Positions 1 through 8,329 of a stretch of 64,000 nucleotides of DNA are shown piece by piece. The position numbers and the translations under genes are program-made. The notes under the pieces are model-generated. The model had not been told where the DNA came from. It saw only the letters and a list, made by a program, of their open reading frames with translations, and did no database searches. Numbering within the stretch: position 1 is the stretch's first letter; every line of letters starts with the position of its first letter. The DNA is from an uncultured Paracoccaceae bacterium (GTDB lineage: Bacteria; Pseudomonadota; Alphaproteobacteria; Rhodobacterales; Rhodobacteraceae). The DNA lies in the NCBI GenBank assembly GCA_937864535.1, contig CALMJS010000035.1, positions 18,444 to 82,443 on the forward strand. Reading direction: 5' to 3'.

Positions 1-507
1 TATAGTCGCGCGATGATCCGCATCTGCAAGGAAGAGAGTTTCCATCAGCGTCAGGGTTTCGACATCATGATGAAGATGGCGCAGGGCACAGAGGCGCAGA
101 AACGGATGGCGCAGGATGCGCTCAATCGGTTCTGGTATCCGTCGCTGATGATGTTCGGCCCCTCCGATGCCGAGTCGATCCATTCCACCCAGAACATGGC
201 GTGGCGGATCAAGATCAACTCGAACGACGAATTGCGACAGAAATTCGTGGATCAGACGGTGCCTCAGGCCGAATTCCTCGGGCTGACGATCCCGGACCCG
301 AACCTGAGGCTAAACCCGGAAACCGGCCACTATGATTTCAGCGAACCGGATTGGGGCGAGTTTTTCGATGTTCTGCGCGGCAACGGTCCCTGCAATGCCG
401 ACCGCATGGAGGCGCGTCAAACTGCATGGTCCGAGGGTCAATGGGTGCGCGACGGGCTCATGGCCCACGCAGCGAAAAAACGCGCGCGCCGCGTCGCGGC
501 CGAGTGA
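1..507 (+). CDS. paaA: PaaA, 1,2-phenylacetyl-CoA epoxidase catalytic subunit (3' part only)
   Basis: This is the C-terminal 168 residues of the catalytic subunit of the PaaABCE ring-epoxidase, which uses a diiron centre and O2 to convert phenylacetyl-CoA to the 1,2-epoxide in the cytoplasm. The frame is open from base 1, so the 5' end lies outside the window. An ExxH diiron-ligand motif (within CKEESFHQRQG) is visible at the start of the fragment, followed by the conserved stretch DALNRFWYPSLMMFGPSDAE. It ends at a TGA 10 bases before paaB, and a purine-rich ribosome site for paaB overlaps the end. Family and position at the head of paaBCDE make the assignment secure; only the N terminus is unseen. 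Confidence 0.95.
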   Translation, partial: YSRAMIRICKEESFHQRQGFDIMMKMAQGTEAQKRMAQDALNRFWYPSLMMFGPSDAESIHSTQNMAWRIKINSNDELRQKFVDQTVPQAEFLGLTIPDPNLRLNPETGHYDFSEPDWGEFFDVLRGNGPCNADRMEARQTAWSEGQWVRDGLMAHAAKKRARRVAAE

Positions 508-517
508 GGAGACAGAG

Positions 518-802
518 ATGAGCAACGAGTGGCCCCTTTGGGAAGTGTTCATTCGCGGACAGCATGGGATGAGCCATCGTCACGTCGGATCGCTGCATGC
601 GCCAGACGCCGAAATGGCGATCAAGAACGCCCGCGATGTGTACACGCGCCGCAATGAAGGCGTGTCGATCTGGGTCGTTCCGGCGGCGCAGATCGCGGCC
701 TCTTCTCCCTCGGACAAGGGGCCGTTGTTCGACCCCTCCCGGTCCAAGGTCTATCGACATCCGACGTTTTTCGACATCCCTGACGACGTTGGGGCGATGT
801 GA
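518..802 (+). CDS. paaB: PaaB, phenylacetyl-CoA epoxidase subunit B
   Basis: A 94-residue protein matching the usual PaaB length of about 95. PaaB is a small structural subunit of the epoxidase complex that helps assemble PaaA and PaaC. It begins MSNEWPLWEVFIRG and carries the typical PaaB segment around GSLHAPDAEMAIKNARDVY. The ATG at 518 is preceded by GAGGAGA at about 504-511. Its TGA (800-802) overlaps the ATG of paaC, indicating translational coupling. No catalytic residues are expected. Confidence 0.95.
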   Translation: MSNEWPLWEVFIRGQHGMSHRHVGSLHAPDAEMAIKNARDVYTRRNEGVSIWVVPAAQIAASSPSDKGPLFDPSRSKVYRHPTFFDIPDDVGAM

Positions 803-1554
803 TGCCGGATCTGTTCGAATGGCTTTGCCGTATGGGCGACAACACGCTGGTGCTGGGGCATCGGGTGTCGGAATGGTGCGGTCACGCGCCCGTTCTCGAA
901 GAGGATATCGCGCTGGCCAATACGGCGCTGGACCTGATCGGGCAGACGCAGATGTGGCTGGGTCTGGCGGCCGAAGTCCAAGGGGAGGGGCGTAGCGCCG
1001 ACGATCTGGCGTTTCGCCGTGACGCATGGGACTTTCGGAATTGCCTGCTGGTCGAACTGCCGAACCGCGACTTTGGCCACACCCTGATGCGGCAATTTCT
1101 ATTCGATAGCTGGCACAAACTGATGCTGACCGGATTGTGTGAAAGTCAGGATGACCGGATCGCCGCCATCGCGATGAAATCGCTCAAGGAAGTCAGCTAT
1201 CATCAGGAACGTTCGGCAGATACCGTGATCGGTTTGGGGGATGGCACGGCCGAGAGTCACGACAGGATGCAGGCGGCGCTGGATCGGCTCTGGCCCTATA
1301 TGGGGGAATTGTTCCAGCCCGATGCGGTCGATGATCGCATGACACGGCAGGGGATCGCTCCGGATTTGGCCGCACTGCGCAGCGGGTTTGATGCGATTAT
1401 CGCCGACACGATTCAAGAGGCAACGCTGGTCCTGACCGATAGCCGCTTTGCCCATCGTGGTGGGCGGGACGGTAGCCGCCATACCGAACATCTGGGGCAT
1501 ATGCTCGCCGTGATGCAGGTGCTGCCACGGTCTTATCCGGACGCGCGCTGGTGA
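802..1554 (+). CDS. paaC: PaaC, phenylacetyl-CoA epoxidase structural subunit
   Basis: A 250-residue ferritin-like protein that pairs with PaaA. In the family PaaC has the same fold as PaaA but does not carry the catalytic diiron site. Recognisable stretches include LGHRVSEWCGHAP near the N terminus and MKSLKEVSYHQERS in the middle. The ATG at 802 overlaps the paaB stop; a GTG one codon upstream (799) is an alternative. Its end overlaps the GTG start of paaD by four bases, so paaA to paaE are read as one operon. Confidence 0.94.
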   Translation: MPDLFEWLCRMGDNTLVLGHRVSEWCGHAPVLEEDIALANTALDLIGQTQMWLGLAAEVQGEGRSADDLAFRRDAWDFRNCLLVELPNRDFGHTLMRQFLFDSWHKLMLTGLCESQDDRIAAIAMKSLKEVSYHQERSADTVIGLGDGTAESHDRMQAALDRLWPYMGELFQPDAVDDRMTRQGIAPDLAALRSGFDAIIADTIQEATLVLTDSRFAHRGGRDGSRHTEHLGHMLAVMQVLPRSYPDARW

Positions 1555-2006
1555 CGGCGACGATCCAACAGATGTGGGAGTGGCTGGGCCAAGTCCCGGA
1601 CCCGGAAATACCTGTGATTTCGCTGGTCGATCTGGGCGTCATCCGCAGCGTTGATCAGGTAGGCGGCGAATGGGTTGTCACTATCAGCCCGACCTATACC
1701 GGCTGCCCTGCGACCCGTGTGATAGAGATGGACATTCAGACGGCCCTGTCGGCGCGCGGCGTTGCGGTGAAAATCCGCCGGCAAATTGCCCCGCCTTGGA
1801 CCACCGATTGGATGACCGACAGCGGCAAGGCCAAGCTGGAGGCCTATGGGATCGCCCCGCCGCAGCCGTCCGGCGGCCCGCAGCGCTGTCCGCATTGCGC
1901 ATCGACAGACGTCGAAAAGATCAGCCAGTTCGGGTCAACCCCCTGCAAGGCGCAGTGGCGGTGCCGGGATTGTCTGGAACCCTTTGACTATTTCAAATGC
2001 ATCTAG
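1551..2006 (+). CDS. paaD: PaaD, Fe-S assembly/maturation protein for the epoxidase
   Basis: A 151-residue protein with an N-terminal MIP18/DUF59-type domain (PDPEIPVISLVDLGVI, then YTGCPAT) and a C-terminal zinc-ribbon-like region with CPHC near residue 118 and a later CxxC in WRCRDCLEPF. PaaD is needed for active epoxidase, probably in metal-centre maturation, and is not a subunit of the catalytic complex. The chosen start is the GTG at 1551, which overlaps the paaC TGA. An in-frame ATG at 1572 would shorten the conserved domain and is less likely. Confidence 0.92.
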   Translation: MTATIQQMWEWLGQVPDPEIPVISLVDLGVIRSVDQVGGEWVVTISPTYTGCPATRVIEMDIQTALSARGVAVKIRRQIAPPWTTDWMTDSGKAKLEAYGIAPPQPSGGPQRCPHCASTDVEKISQFGSTPCKAQWRCRDCLEPFDYFKCI

Positions 2007-2016
2007 AGAGGCCGCA

Positions 2017-3084
2017 ATGTCGCGCTTTCACCCGCTCCGCGTAACCGACATCCAGCATACCATTCGCGAGGCCATCGTGGTCACCTTGGAGCCAGCGGAC
2101 CCAGCGGCGTTTACCTTTATTCCCGGGCAATATCTGACCTTTCGGCACGACTTCGACGGGGTAGAACTGCGTCGGTCCTACTCGATTTGCGCTGGACGCG
2201 GCGAGGGCCTGTTGCAGGTCGGGATCAAACGGGTGGCGGGCGGTGCATTTTCCACCTGGGCCAACGACACACTGCGCCCCGGCGACGTGATCGAGGCGAT
2301 GCCGCCGATGGGCAATTTCCACGTGCCGATTGGTGATGCGGCGCGGCAAGATTATGTCGGCTTTGCAGGTGGCTCCGGCATCACGCCGGTGCTGTCGATC
2401 CTGAAAACCATCCTCGCCGAAGAGGCGCAGAGCCATTTCAACCTGATCTACGCCAACCGCGCCGTGAACACGATCATGTTCCGCGAAGAGCTGGAGGATC
2501 TGAAAAACCGCTATATGGGCAGGTTTACGGTGATCCACGTTCTGGAAACCGATGCGCAGGACATTGATCTGTTTACCGGCCGCGTGGATGCCGAAAAATG
2601 CCGTGCGCTCTTTTCGGGCTGGGTCGATGTGGCGACGGTCAAAACCGCCTTTATCTGCGGGCCAGAGCCGATGATGCTGACGATTGCCGAGAGCCTGCGC
2701 AGCCATGGATTGACGGACGAGCAGATCAAGTTCGAACTCTTTGCCAGCGGTCAACCGGGCCGACTGCCGCAACGAGTGATCGATGCGGTGTCAGACGGCG
2801 CTGGAACCTATGACCTGTCCGTCACCATCGACGGCACCACCCGCACGGTTCAGGCGGGGCGGACGACTTCGGTCCTCGATGCGGCGCTGGGCGCCAATCT
2901 GGATGCGCCCTACGCCTGCAAGGGCGGAGTGTGCAGCACCTGCAAATGCCGGGTGATCGAGGGCCAAGTGGAAATGCTGACAAACCACGCGCTAGAGGAC
3001 TACGAGGTCGAAAAGGGTTTTGTCCTGTCGTGTCAGAGCTACCCTTTGACGGACCGCGTTACCGTCACCTATGACGAACATTAG
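2017..3084 (+). CDS. paaE: PaaE, phenylacetyl-CoA epoxidase reductase
   Basis: A 355-residue electron-transfer subunit that passes electrons from NAD(P)H to the PaaA diiron site. Domains in order: FAD-binding domain with RRSYSICAG at about residues 52-60; NAD(P)-binding domain with GGSGITPVLSI at about 117-127; and a C-terminal plant-type [2Fe-2S] ferredoxin domain whose cysteines start at Cys301 (CKGGVCSTCKC, with another Cys further on). The frame is open for another 57 codons upstream, but the ATG at 2017 after GAGAGGCCGC fits family length. Its TAG overlaps the stop of the converging TetR gene by three bases. Confidence 0.95.
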   Translation: MSRFHPLRVTDIQHTIREAIVVTLEPADPAAFTFIPGQYLTFRHDFDGVELRRSYSICAGRGEGLLQVGIKRVAGGAFSTWANDTLRPGDVIEAMPPMGNFHVPIGDAARQDYVGFAGGSGITPVLSILKTILAEEAQSHFNLIYANRAVNTIMFREELEDLKNRYMGRFTVIHVLETDAQDIDLFTGRVDAEKCRALFSGWVDVATVKTAFICGPEPMMLTIAESLRSHGLTDEQIKFELFASGQPGRLPQRVIDAVSDGAGTYDLSVTIDGTTRTVQAGRTTSVLDAALGANLDAPYACKGGVCSTCKCRVIEGQVEMLTNHALEDYEVEKGFVLSCQSYPLTDRVTVTYDEH

Positions 3085-3653
3085 AGGCGCGGCAGCCCGC
3101 CTAGAACGAGATTACAAACGGTGTTCGCATAGGCATCGCGGGCCGCGTCATCCGCGGCTGCGTTCCACATAAAAAACCAGTTCAGCATGCCGAAAATCGA
3201 CATTGTAATCGTCCGCGGGTCAGCCACATCAAACGGGCGCAAACGATCCGCGACACATCGCAGGATGTCCCTCTGATAGGACTTGAGCGGCTCTTGTCGA
3301 TCTGGCGGCAGCGCGGTCAGGTCGTTCATCTGCACCCTGTGCAACAGATCCTCGCCGCGATAGGCCCGCAGGATTTCGCGCAGGGTCAGACGCAGGGCGT
3401 CTTCGGGATCGTCGGGCAGGGTGAGGCTACAAATCCGCGTACGCAGCCGCCCGAGGTAATCGTCCAGTAGCGCAAACAGCAGGTCCTCTTTGCTGGAAAA
3501 ATAGTGATAGATGTTGCCCTTGGAGATGCCCGCCGCCGCTGCAATTCCGGCCATGCCCGCGCCGGCATAGCCTTGGGCGGCAAAGATGCGCGCAGCCGCC
3601 GACATCAGCTGGCCACGCTTGTCACTGTAATCATCGGCTATCGGGCGGGGCAT
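3081..3653 (-). CDS. TetR-family regulator, PaaR-like
   Basis: A 190-residue TetR repressor. The N-terminal helix-turn-helix is clear (AARIFAAQGYAGAGMAGIAA then GISKGNIYHYFSSKEDLL, residues about 20-60), followed by a helical ligand-binding domain. TetR regulators named PaaR control phenylacetate genes in several proteobacteria and respond to phenylacetyl-CoA. Position as last gene of the paaG-paaI-paaK operon, with its ATG overlapping the paaK stop, supports that role. The effector here is inferred. A PaaX-type regulator is also present at 8330, so two candidate repressors share this cluster. Confidence 0.85.
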   Translation of the reverse strand: MPRPIADDYSDKRGQLMSAAARIFAAQGYAGAGMAGIAAAAGISKGNIYHYFSSKEDLLFALLDDYLGRLRTRICSLTLPDDPEDALRLTLREILRAYRGEDLLHRVQMNDLTALPPDRQEPLKSYQRDILRCVADRLRPFDVADPRTITMSIFGMLNWFFMWNAAADDAARDAYANTVCNLVLGGLPRL

Positions 3654-4963
3654 CAGGCTTTGGTCCGGTTGTCCACGACGCGCTTGGCCTTGCCTTCGGA
3701 ACGGGGCGCGGTGCCCGGTGTACCGATGATGCACTCGGCGCTGACCCCGACGATATCCTTGATCCGTTTGGCCAGCGCCAGTGCCGCTGCTGCGCGGGCA
3801 GCGTCGGCAGCGGCATGGGGATGGGCTTCGCAGATCACACGCATCGCATCCATCCGGCCTAGGGTATGCAGTTCGATCTGGAAATGCGGGGCAAGCGTGT
3901 CGATTTTCAGGATTTGCTCTTCGATCTGGGTCGGGAACACGTTCACGCCGCGCAGGATGATCATGTCATCGCTGCGACCGGTGATTTTTTCCATCCGGCG
4001 CATCGACCGCGCGGTTCCGGGCAGAAGGCGGGTCAGATCGCGCGTGCGATAACGGATCATCGGCAGGCCCTCCTTGGTCAGGGTGGTGAACACCAACTCG
4101 CCCATCTCGCCTTCGGCGCAGACTTCGCCGGTTTCGGGGTTGATGATCTCGGGGTAGAAATGGTCCTCCCAGATATGCAGCCCGTCCTTGGTTTCCACAC
4201 ATTCGTTGGCCACACCGGGACCCATGATCTCGGACAGGCCGTAGATATCGACGGCGTGCATATCAAAGGCGGCTTCGACTTCGGACCGCATGGCGTTGGT
4301 CCACGGCTCGGCGCCAAAGATGCCGACCTGAAGGCTGCAGTCGCGCGGATCGCGGCCGTCTTTGCGATATTGTTCAAGGATATTGAGCATATAGCTGGGC
4401 GTGACCATGATGGTCTGGGGTTTGAAATCCTCGATCAGCATGACCTGTCGTTCGGTCATCCCGCCAGAGACAGGGATCACGGTACAGCCCAGACGTTCGG
4501 CCCCGTAATGCGCGCCAAGGCCGCCAGTAAACAGACCATAGCCATAGGCGACGTGGACCTTGTCCCCCGGACGGGTGCCGCTGGCACGCATCGACCGCGC
4601 CACCAGATCGGCCCAGTTGGAAATGTCGGTCGCGGTGTAGCCCACGACAGTCGGCTTGCCTGTCGTGCCGGACGACGCATGTAGCCGCGCGATTTTGTCC
4701 TGCGGCACGGCGAATAGGCCAAAGGGGTAATTGTCGCGCAGGTCGGATTTATAGGTGAACGGAAACTTGGCCAGATCGGCCAGCGATGTCAGGTCATCGG
4801 GATGCACGCCCGCCTCGTCGAACCGTTTGCGGTACATCGGCACATTGTCGTAGGCGTGGCGCAGCGACCATTTCAACCGGTCCAGTTGCAGCGCGGTGAT
4901 TTCGTCCCGGCTCGCGATTTCAATGGGGTCAAGGCTGCTGCGCGGTGGCGTCAGGTCCAGCAT
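3653..4963 (-). CDS. paaK: PaaK, phenylacetate-CoA ligase
   Basis: A 436-residue AMP-forming ligase that activates phenylacetate with ATP and CoA, the entry step of the pathway. The P-loop-like motif SSGTTGKPT is at residues 97-105, YGLSEIMGPG follows near residue 240, and the C-terminal lid contains GRSDDMIILRGVNVFP. Length equals the normal PaaK length. The ATG at 4963 directly abuts the paaI stop, and a GAGGAGGA ribosome site lies inside the end of paaI. The product feeds the PaaABCE epoxidase encoded on the other strand. Confidence 0.96.
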   Translation of the reverse strand: MLDLTPPRSSLDPIEIASRDEITALQLDRLKWSLRHAYDNVPMYRKRFDEAGVHPDDLTSLADLAKFPFTYKSDLRDNYPFGLFAVPQDKIARLHASSGTTGKPTVVGYTATDISNWADLVARSMRASGTRPGDKVHVAYGYGLFTGGLGAHYGAERLGCTVIPVSGGMTERQVMLIEDFKPQTIMVTPSYMLNILEQYRKDGRDPRDCSLQVGIFGAEPWTNAMRSEVEAAFDMHAVDIYGLSEIMGPGVANECVETKDGLHIWEDHFYPEIINPETGEVCAEGEMGELVFTTLTKEGLPMIRYRTRDLTRLLPGTARSMRRMEKITGRSDDMIILRGVNVFPTQIEEQILKIDTLAPHFQIELHTLGRMDAMRVICEAHPHAAADAARAAAALALAKRIKDIVGVSAECIIGTPGTAPRSEGKAKRVVDNRTKA

Positions 4964-5392
4964 CTATTCGTCCTCCTCGAACAGGGTGCCATCGATGGTG
5001 CGGGACAACCCGCGAAACTCTGCAATCACTTTGCCGTCCTGATTGGTGACGGTCACGTCGTAAATGCCCGAGCGGCCGGCCTTTAACTCTGTGGCGGTGG
5101 CGGTCAGGCGGTCCCCCAGACGGCCCGGCGCGATATAGGAAATCATGTTGTGCTGGGCGACGGTCACGCGGTTGCGGCTGTTGCAGGCATAGGCAAAGGC
5201 CGTATCGGCAAGCGTGAACGTGATGCCGCCGTGGGTCATGCCGTGGCCATTACAGTGCGGGCGTTCGACGGTCATCGACAGCGCGGCGGTTCCTTCGCCT
5301 ACGGTGTCCAGTGTCATGCCCAGCCAGCGCAGGGTTTCGTCGTTCACCATCATCGCGGCAGCGGATTTTTCGGCGCGGTCTTGCGGGGTCAT
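4964..5392 (-). CDS. paaI: PaaI, hydroxyphenylacetyl-CoA thioesterase
   Basis: A 142-residue hot-dog-fold acyl-CoA thioesterase. The motif HGMTHGGITFTLAD carries the HGG signature and the Asp expected in the PaaI active site. PaaI hydrolyses stalled or misprocessed CoA esters, releasing CoA and sparing the pathway. The start ATG at 5392 overlaps the paaG stop by four bases. A longer reading frame exists upstream but it lies within paaG and is not needed. Confidence 0.93.
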   Translation of the reverse strand: MTPQDRAEKSAAAMMVNDETLRWLGMTLDTVGEGTAALSMTVERPHCNGHGMTHGGITFTLADTAFAYACNSRNRVTVAQHNMISYIAPGRLGDRLTATATELKAGRSGIYDVTVTNQDGKVIAEFRGLSRTIDGTLFEEDE

Positions 5393-6168
5393 TTGCCTGT
5401 GAACTCCGGCGCGCGTTTGTCCAGAAAGGCCGCCACACCCTCGGCATAGTCGGCGCTGCGGCCACATTCGCGCATCAACTCGGCCTCTAGGTCCAGATGG
5501 GCGTCCAGCGAATTGGTCTGTGCCGCGTCGATGGCGCGTTTCGTCTGGGCGAAGCCAAAGCTGGGCCCCGCCGCGAGGCGGGCGGCCAGCGCGCGTGCCT
5601 CGGTCATCAGCTCGGTATCCGGCAGGCATTTCCAGATCAGGCCCCAGTCGGCGGCGGTCTGCGCAGGCAGAGGCTCGGCGGTCATGGCAAGCCCCTTGGC
5701 CCGCGCCTCGCCGATCAGGCGGGTCAGTTGCCAACTGCCGCCCGTGTCAGGGATCAGCCCGACCTTGCCAAAGGATTGGATGAATTTCGCACTCTGCGCG
5801 GCCAGCACGATATCGCAATTGATGGCGAGGCTGGACCCCGCGCCAGCGGCCACCCCGTTGACGGCGCAGATCACCGGAGCGGGGAAGTTGCGGATGCTGC
5901 GCACCAGCGGCGCCCAATAGGTTCGAACGGTTTCGCCCAGATCTGGCGGGCCATCCATTTTTCGCGGATCGCGGTCGCCTAGATCCTGACCGGCGCAGAA
6001 CCCACGCCCCGCCCCCGTCAGCAGAATCGCACGTTTGCCCTCGGCCGCACTGATCGCGCCTCTGAGGGCCAGATGCATGTCCGGATTAAAGCTGTTCAGT
6101 CGATCGGGACGATTGAGCGTGATCTCAACCCAATCTCCGTAATCCTGCGTCAGAACGGATTCAGTCAT
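5389..6168 (-). CDS. paaG: PaaG, 1,2-epoxyphenylacetyl-CoA isomerase
   Basis: A 259-residue crotonase-fold enzyme. PaaG isomerises ring-1,2-epoxyphenylacetyl-CoA to the seven-membered oxepin-CoA and also shifts double bonds later in the pathway. Visible family features are GAGRGFCAGQDLGDRD (oxyanion-hole segment, FCAGQD), GVAAGAGSSLAINCDI and GLIPDTGGSWQLTRL. The ATG at 6168 is preceded by GAGGAAGAGGAG on the minus strand. It is the first gene of the minus-strand paa operon and is divergent from paaZ across about 100 bases. Confidence 0.94.
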   Translation of the reverse strand: MTESVLTQDYGDWVEITLNRPDRLNSFNPDMHLALRGAISAAEGKRAILLTGAGRGFCAGQDLGDRDPRKMDGPPDLGETVRTYWAPLVRSIRNFPAPVICAVNGVAAGAGSSLAINCDIVLAAQSAKFIQSFGKVGLIPDTGGSWQLTRLIGEARAKGLAMTAEPLPAQTAADWGLIWKCLPDTELMTEARALAARLAAGPSFGFAQTKRAIDAAQTNSLDAHLDLEAELMRECGRSADYAEGVAAFLDKRAPEFTGK

Positions 6169-6190
6169 TGACGGCGCTCCTCTTCCTCGG

Positions 6191-6240
6191 TGATAAGCAA
6201 TATGTTGCATATGCCGAACAATCGGTCAATGAATAACGCA
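6191..6240. promoter_or_regulatory. paaG/paaZ divergent control region with imperfect palindrome
   Basis: The gap between paaG and paaZ (6169-6270) must hold both promoters. TGCCGAACAATCGGTCA at 6212-6228 is an imperfect inverted repeat (CCGA facing TCGG), a plausible site for the TetR regulator at 3081. Just before it, GCATATGC (6207-6214) is a perfect 8-base palindrome. Binding by either paa regulator is inference only. Confidence 0.4.
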
Positions 6241-6270
6241 GGCGCCCGTGCGGCGACAACGGAGGACAGT

Positions 6271-8298
6271 ATGACGGTTCAGAATATCCAAAGCTTTGTC
6301 GCCGGTCGGTGGACGAACCCAACCGGTAGCGCGCGTCCGGTTTTTTCAGCGATTACTGGAGAAATCATCGGGCAGGCCGGGGGTGATCTGGACGTTCACG
6401 CCATGCTGGACCATGCCCGCACCAAGGGCGGCCCAGCCCTGCGCAAGATGACGTTCCATCAGCGCGCCAAGATGGTCAAGGCGCTGGCGCTCTACCTGAC
6501 CGAGCGGAAAAGTGCATTATATGACATATCCTTTGCGACGGGCGCGACAGCCTCGGATCACATGATCGATGTGGATGGCGGCATCGGGACGATGTTTGTC
6601 TACGCGTCAAAGGGGCGGGTCGAATTGCCCGATGATACCCTGCTCTTGGACGGTGATATCGAACGCTTTGGCAAGGGCGGCAGCTTTGTCGGCCAGCACG
6701 TTTATACCTCGCTCCAAGGGGTTGCGGTCCATATCAACGCCTTCAACTTTCCTGTTTGGGGCATGTTGGAGAAACTCGCCCCCAGCCTGATCGCGGGCGT
6801 GCCGTCCATCGTCAAACCCGCGACTGCCACCTGTCAGGTGACCGAACTCTGTGTGCGGATGATGATCGAATCGGGCCTATTGCCTGATGGTGCGCTGCAA
6901 TTGGTGACCGGAGGGCTGGGTGACACGCTCGATCACTTGGGTGCGCAGGATGTCGTCAGTTTTACCGGTTCCGCCGATACGGCGCTGAAACTGCGTTCGA
7001 ACCCGGTCCTGTTGCGCAACTCGGTCCGGTTTTCTGCAGAACAGGATAGTTTGAACGCCTCGATCCTCGGGCCGGATGTGCAGCCCGGCTCGGAAGAGTT
7101 CGAGCTGTTCATCAAAGAGGTTCACCGTGAAATGACGGTCAAGGCGGGACAGAAATGTACGGCAATTCGCCGCATTATCACCCCCGAAGGTCTGGTTCAG
7201 CCGGTGATCGAGGCGCTCTCGACCCGTCTGGCCAAGACGACGATCGGCGACCCCAAGGTCGAGGGCGTGCATATGGGCGCGGTTGTCTCTGCCGACCAGC
7301 GCGACGATGTTCTGGCCAAGGCTGCGATCATCGCCTCAGAGGCCGAGCGGGTTTTTGGCGGCCAAGAGTCGCTGACCGTGGTGGGTGCCGACGCGGAAAA
7401 GGGTGCCTTTGTGAACCCGACGATGTTCCATTGTGCCGATCCCGACCGGGCGGTGAAAATCCACGAAACCGAGGCCTTTGGTCCCGTTTCGACCATCATG
7501 CCCTATCGCGATCTGGGGCATGCGATCGACCTTGCCAACCGGGGCGGTGGCAGCCTTGTCGCGTCGGTCATCACCCGCGACGGTGCTGTCGCGCGTGAGG
7601 TGGTCGAGCAGGCGGGCGCATGGCATGGTCGCCTGTATTTCAACAACGCCGAGTCGATGAAGGATTCGACAGGTCACGGATCGCCGATGCCGCATATGGT
7701 CCATGGCGGTCCCGGTCGTGCGGGCGGCGGCGAAGAGTTGGGCGGTATTCGCGGTGTCAAACATTTCATGCAGCGGACCGCCGTGCAGGGCAGCGCGAAC
7801 CTGATTACCGCCGTTGGCAAACGTTGGGTGCCGGGTGCCGACGAGATCGCCAAGGATGTCCATCCTTTCCGGCGCACTTGGGGGCAGCTTGAACTGGGCG
7901 AGACCTTTGGATCGCCGACCCGCGTCGTGACGATGGGTGACATTGAACATTTTGCCGAATTCACCGGCGATACCTTCTACGCCCATATGGACGCCGACGC
8001 CGCCAAGCGGAACCCGTTCTTTCCGGACCGCGTGGCGCATGGCTATTTGCTGTTGTCCTTTGCTGCGGGCCTGTTCGTCGATCCTGCCGAAGGGCCGGTT
8101 CTGGCCAACACCGGGTTGGAAAACCTGTCATTCCAGAAACCTGTCACCGCAGGCGAGTCGATCAGCGTGCAACTGACCGTCAAAGGCAAGCACCTCCGCA
8201 ATGCGGAGTATGGCGAAATCCGCTGGCATGTCGCGATCCGCAATCAGGATGGCGAACAGGTGGCGGAATATGACCTGTTGACGATGGTTGCCCACTAG
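6271..8298 (+). CDS. paaZ: PaaZ, oxepin-CoA hydrolase / 3-oxo-5,6-dehydrosuberyl-CoA semialdehyde dehydrogenase
   Basis: A 675-residue bifunctional ring-opening enzyme. Residues 1 to about 520 form an aldehyde dehydrogenase domain with general base Glu257 (FSAEQDSLNAS) and nucleophile Cys296 (AGQKCTAIRR), matching the E. coli spacing. Residues about 540-675 form a MaoC-like hydratase domain (FAEFTGDTFYAHMD, then FPDRVAHGYLLLS) that hydrolyses oxepin-CoA to the aldehyde. Both activities look intact. The ATG at 6271 follows GGAGGACAGT; the frame is open for 27 further codons upstream but those overlap the divergent control region. The dehydrogenase half might also serve the box pathway, which lacks its own boxD here; that is speculation. 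Confidence 0.95.
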   Translation: MTVQNIQSFVAGRWTNPTGSARPVFSAITGEIIGQAGGDLDVHAMLDHARTKGGPALRKMTFHQRAKMVKALALYLTERKSALYDISFATGATASDHMIDVDGGIGTMFVYASKGRVELPDDTLLLDGDIERFGKGGSFVGQHVYTSLQGVAVHINAFNFPVWGMLEKLAPSLIAGVPSIVKPATATCQVTELCVRMMIESGLLPDGALQLVTGGLGDTLDHLGAQDVVSFTGSADTALKLRSNPVLLRNSVRFSAEQDSLNASILGPDVQPGSEEFELFIKEVHREMTVKAGQKCTAIRRIITPEGLVQPVIEALSTRLAKTTIGDPKVEGVHMGAVVSADQRDDVLAKAAIIASEAERVFGGQESLTVVGADAEKGAFVNPTMFHCADPDRAVKIHETEAFGPVSTIMPYRDLGHAIDLANRGGGSLVASVITRDGAVAREVVEQAGAWHGRLYFNNAESMKDSTGHGSPMPHMVHGGPGRAGGGEELGGIRGVKHFMQRTAVQGSANLITAVGKRWVPGADEIAKDVHPFRRTWGQLELGETFGSPTRVVTMGDIEHFAEFTGDTFYAHMDADAAKRNPFFPDRVAHGYLLLSFAAGLFVDPAEGPVLANTGLENLSFQKPVTAGESISVQLTVKGKHLRNAEYGEIRWHVAIRNQDGEQVAEYDLLTMVAH

Positions 8299-8329
8299 GC
8301 CCCTGCATATGTGACCGCTATAACGCGGC

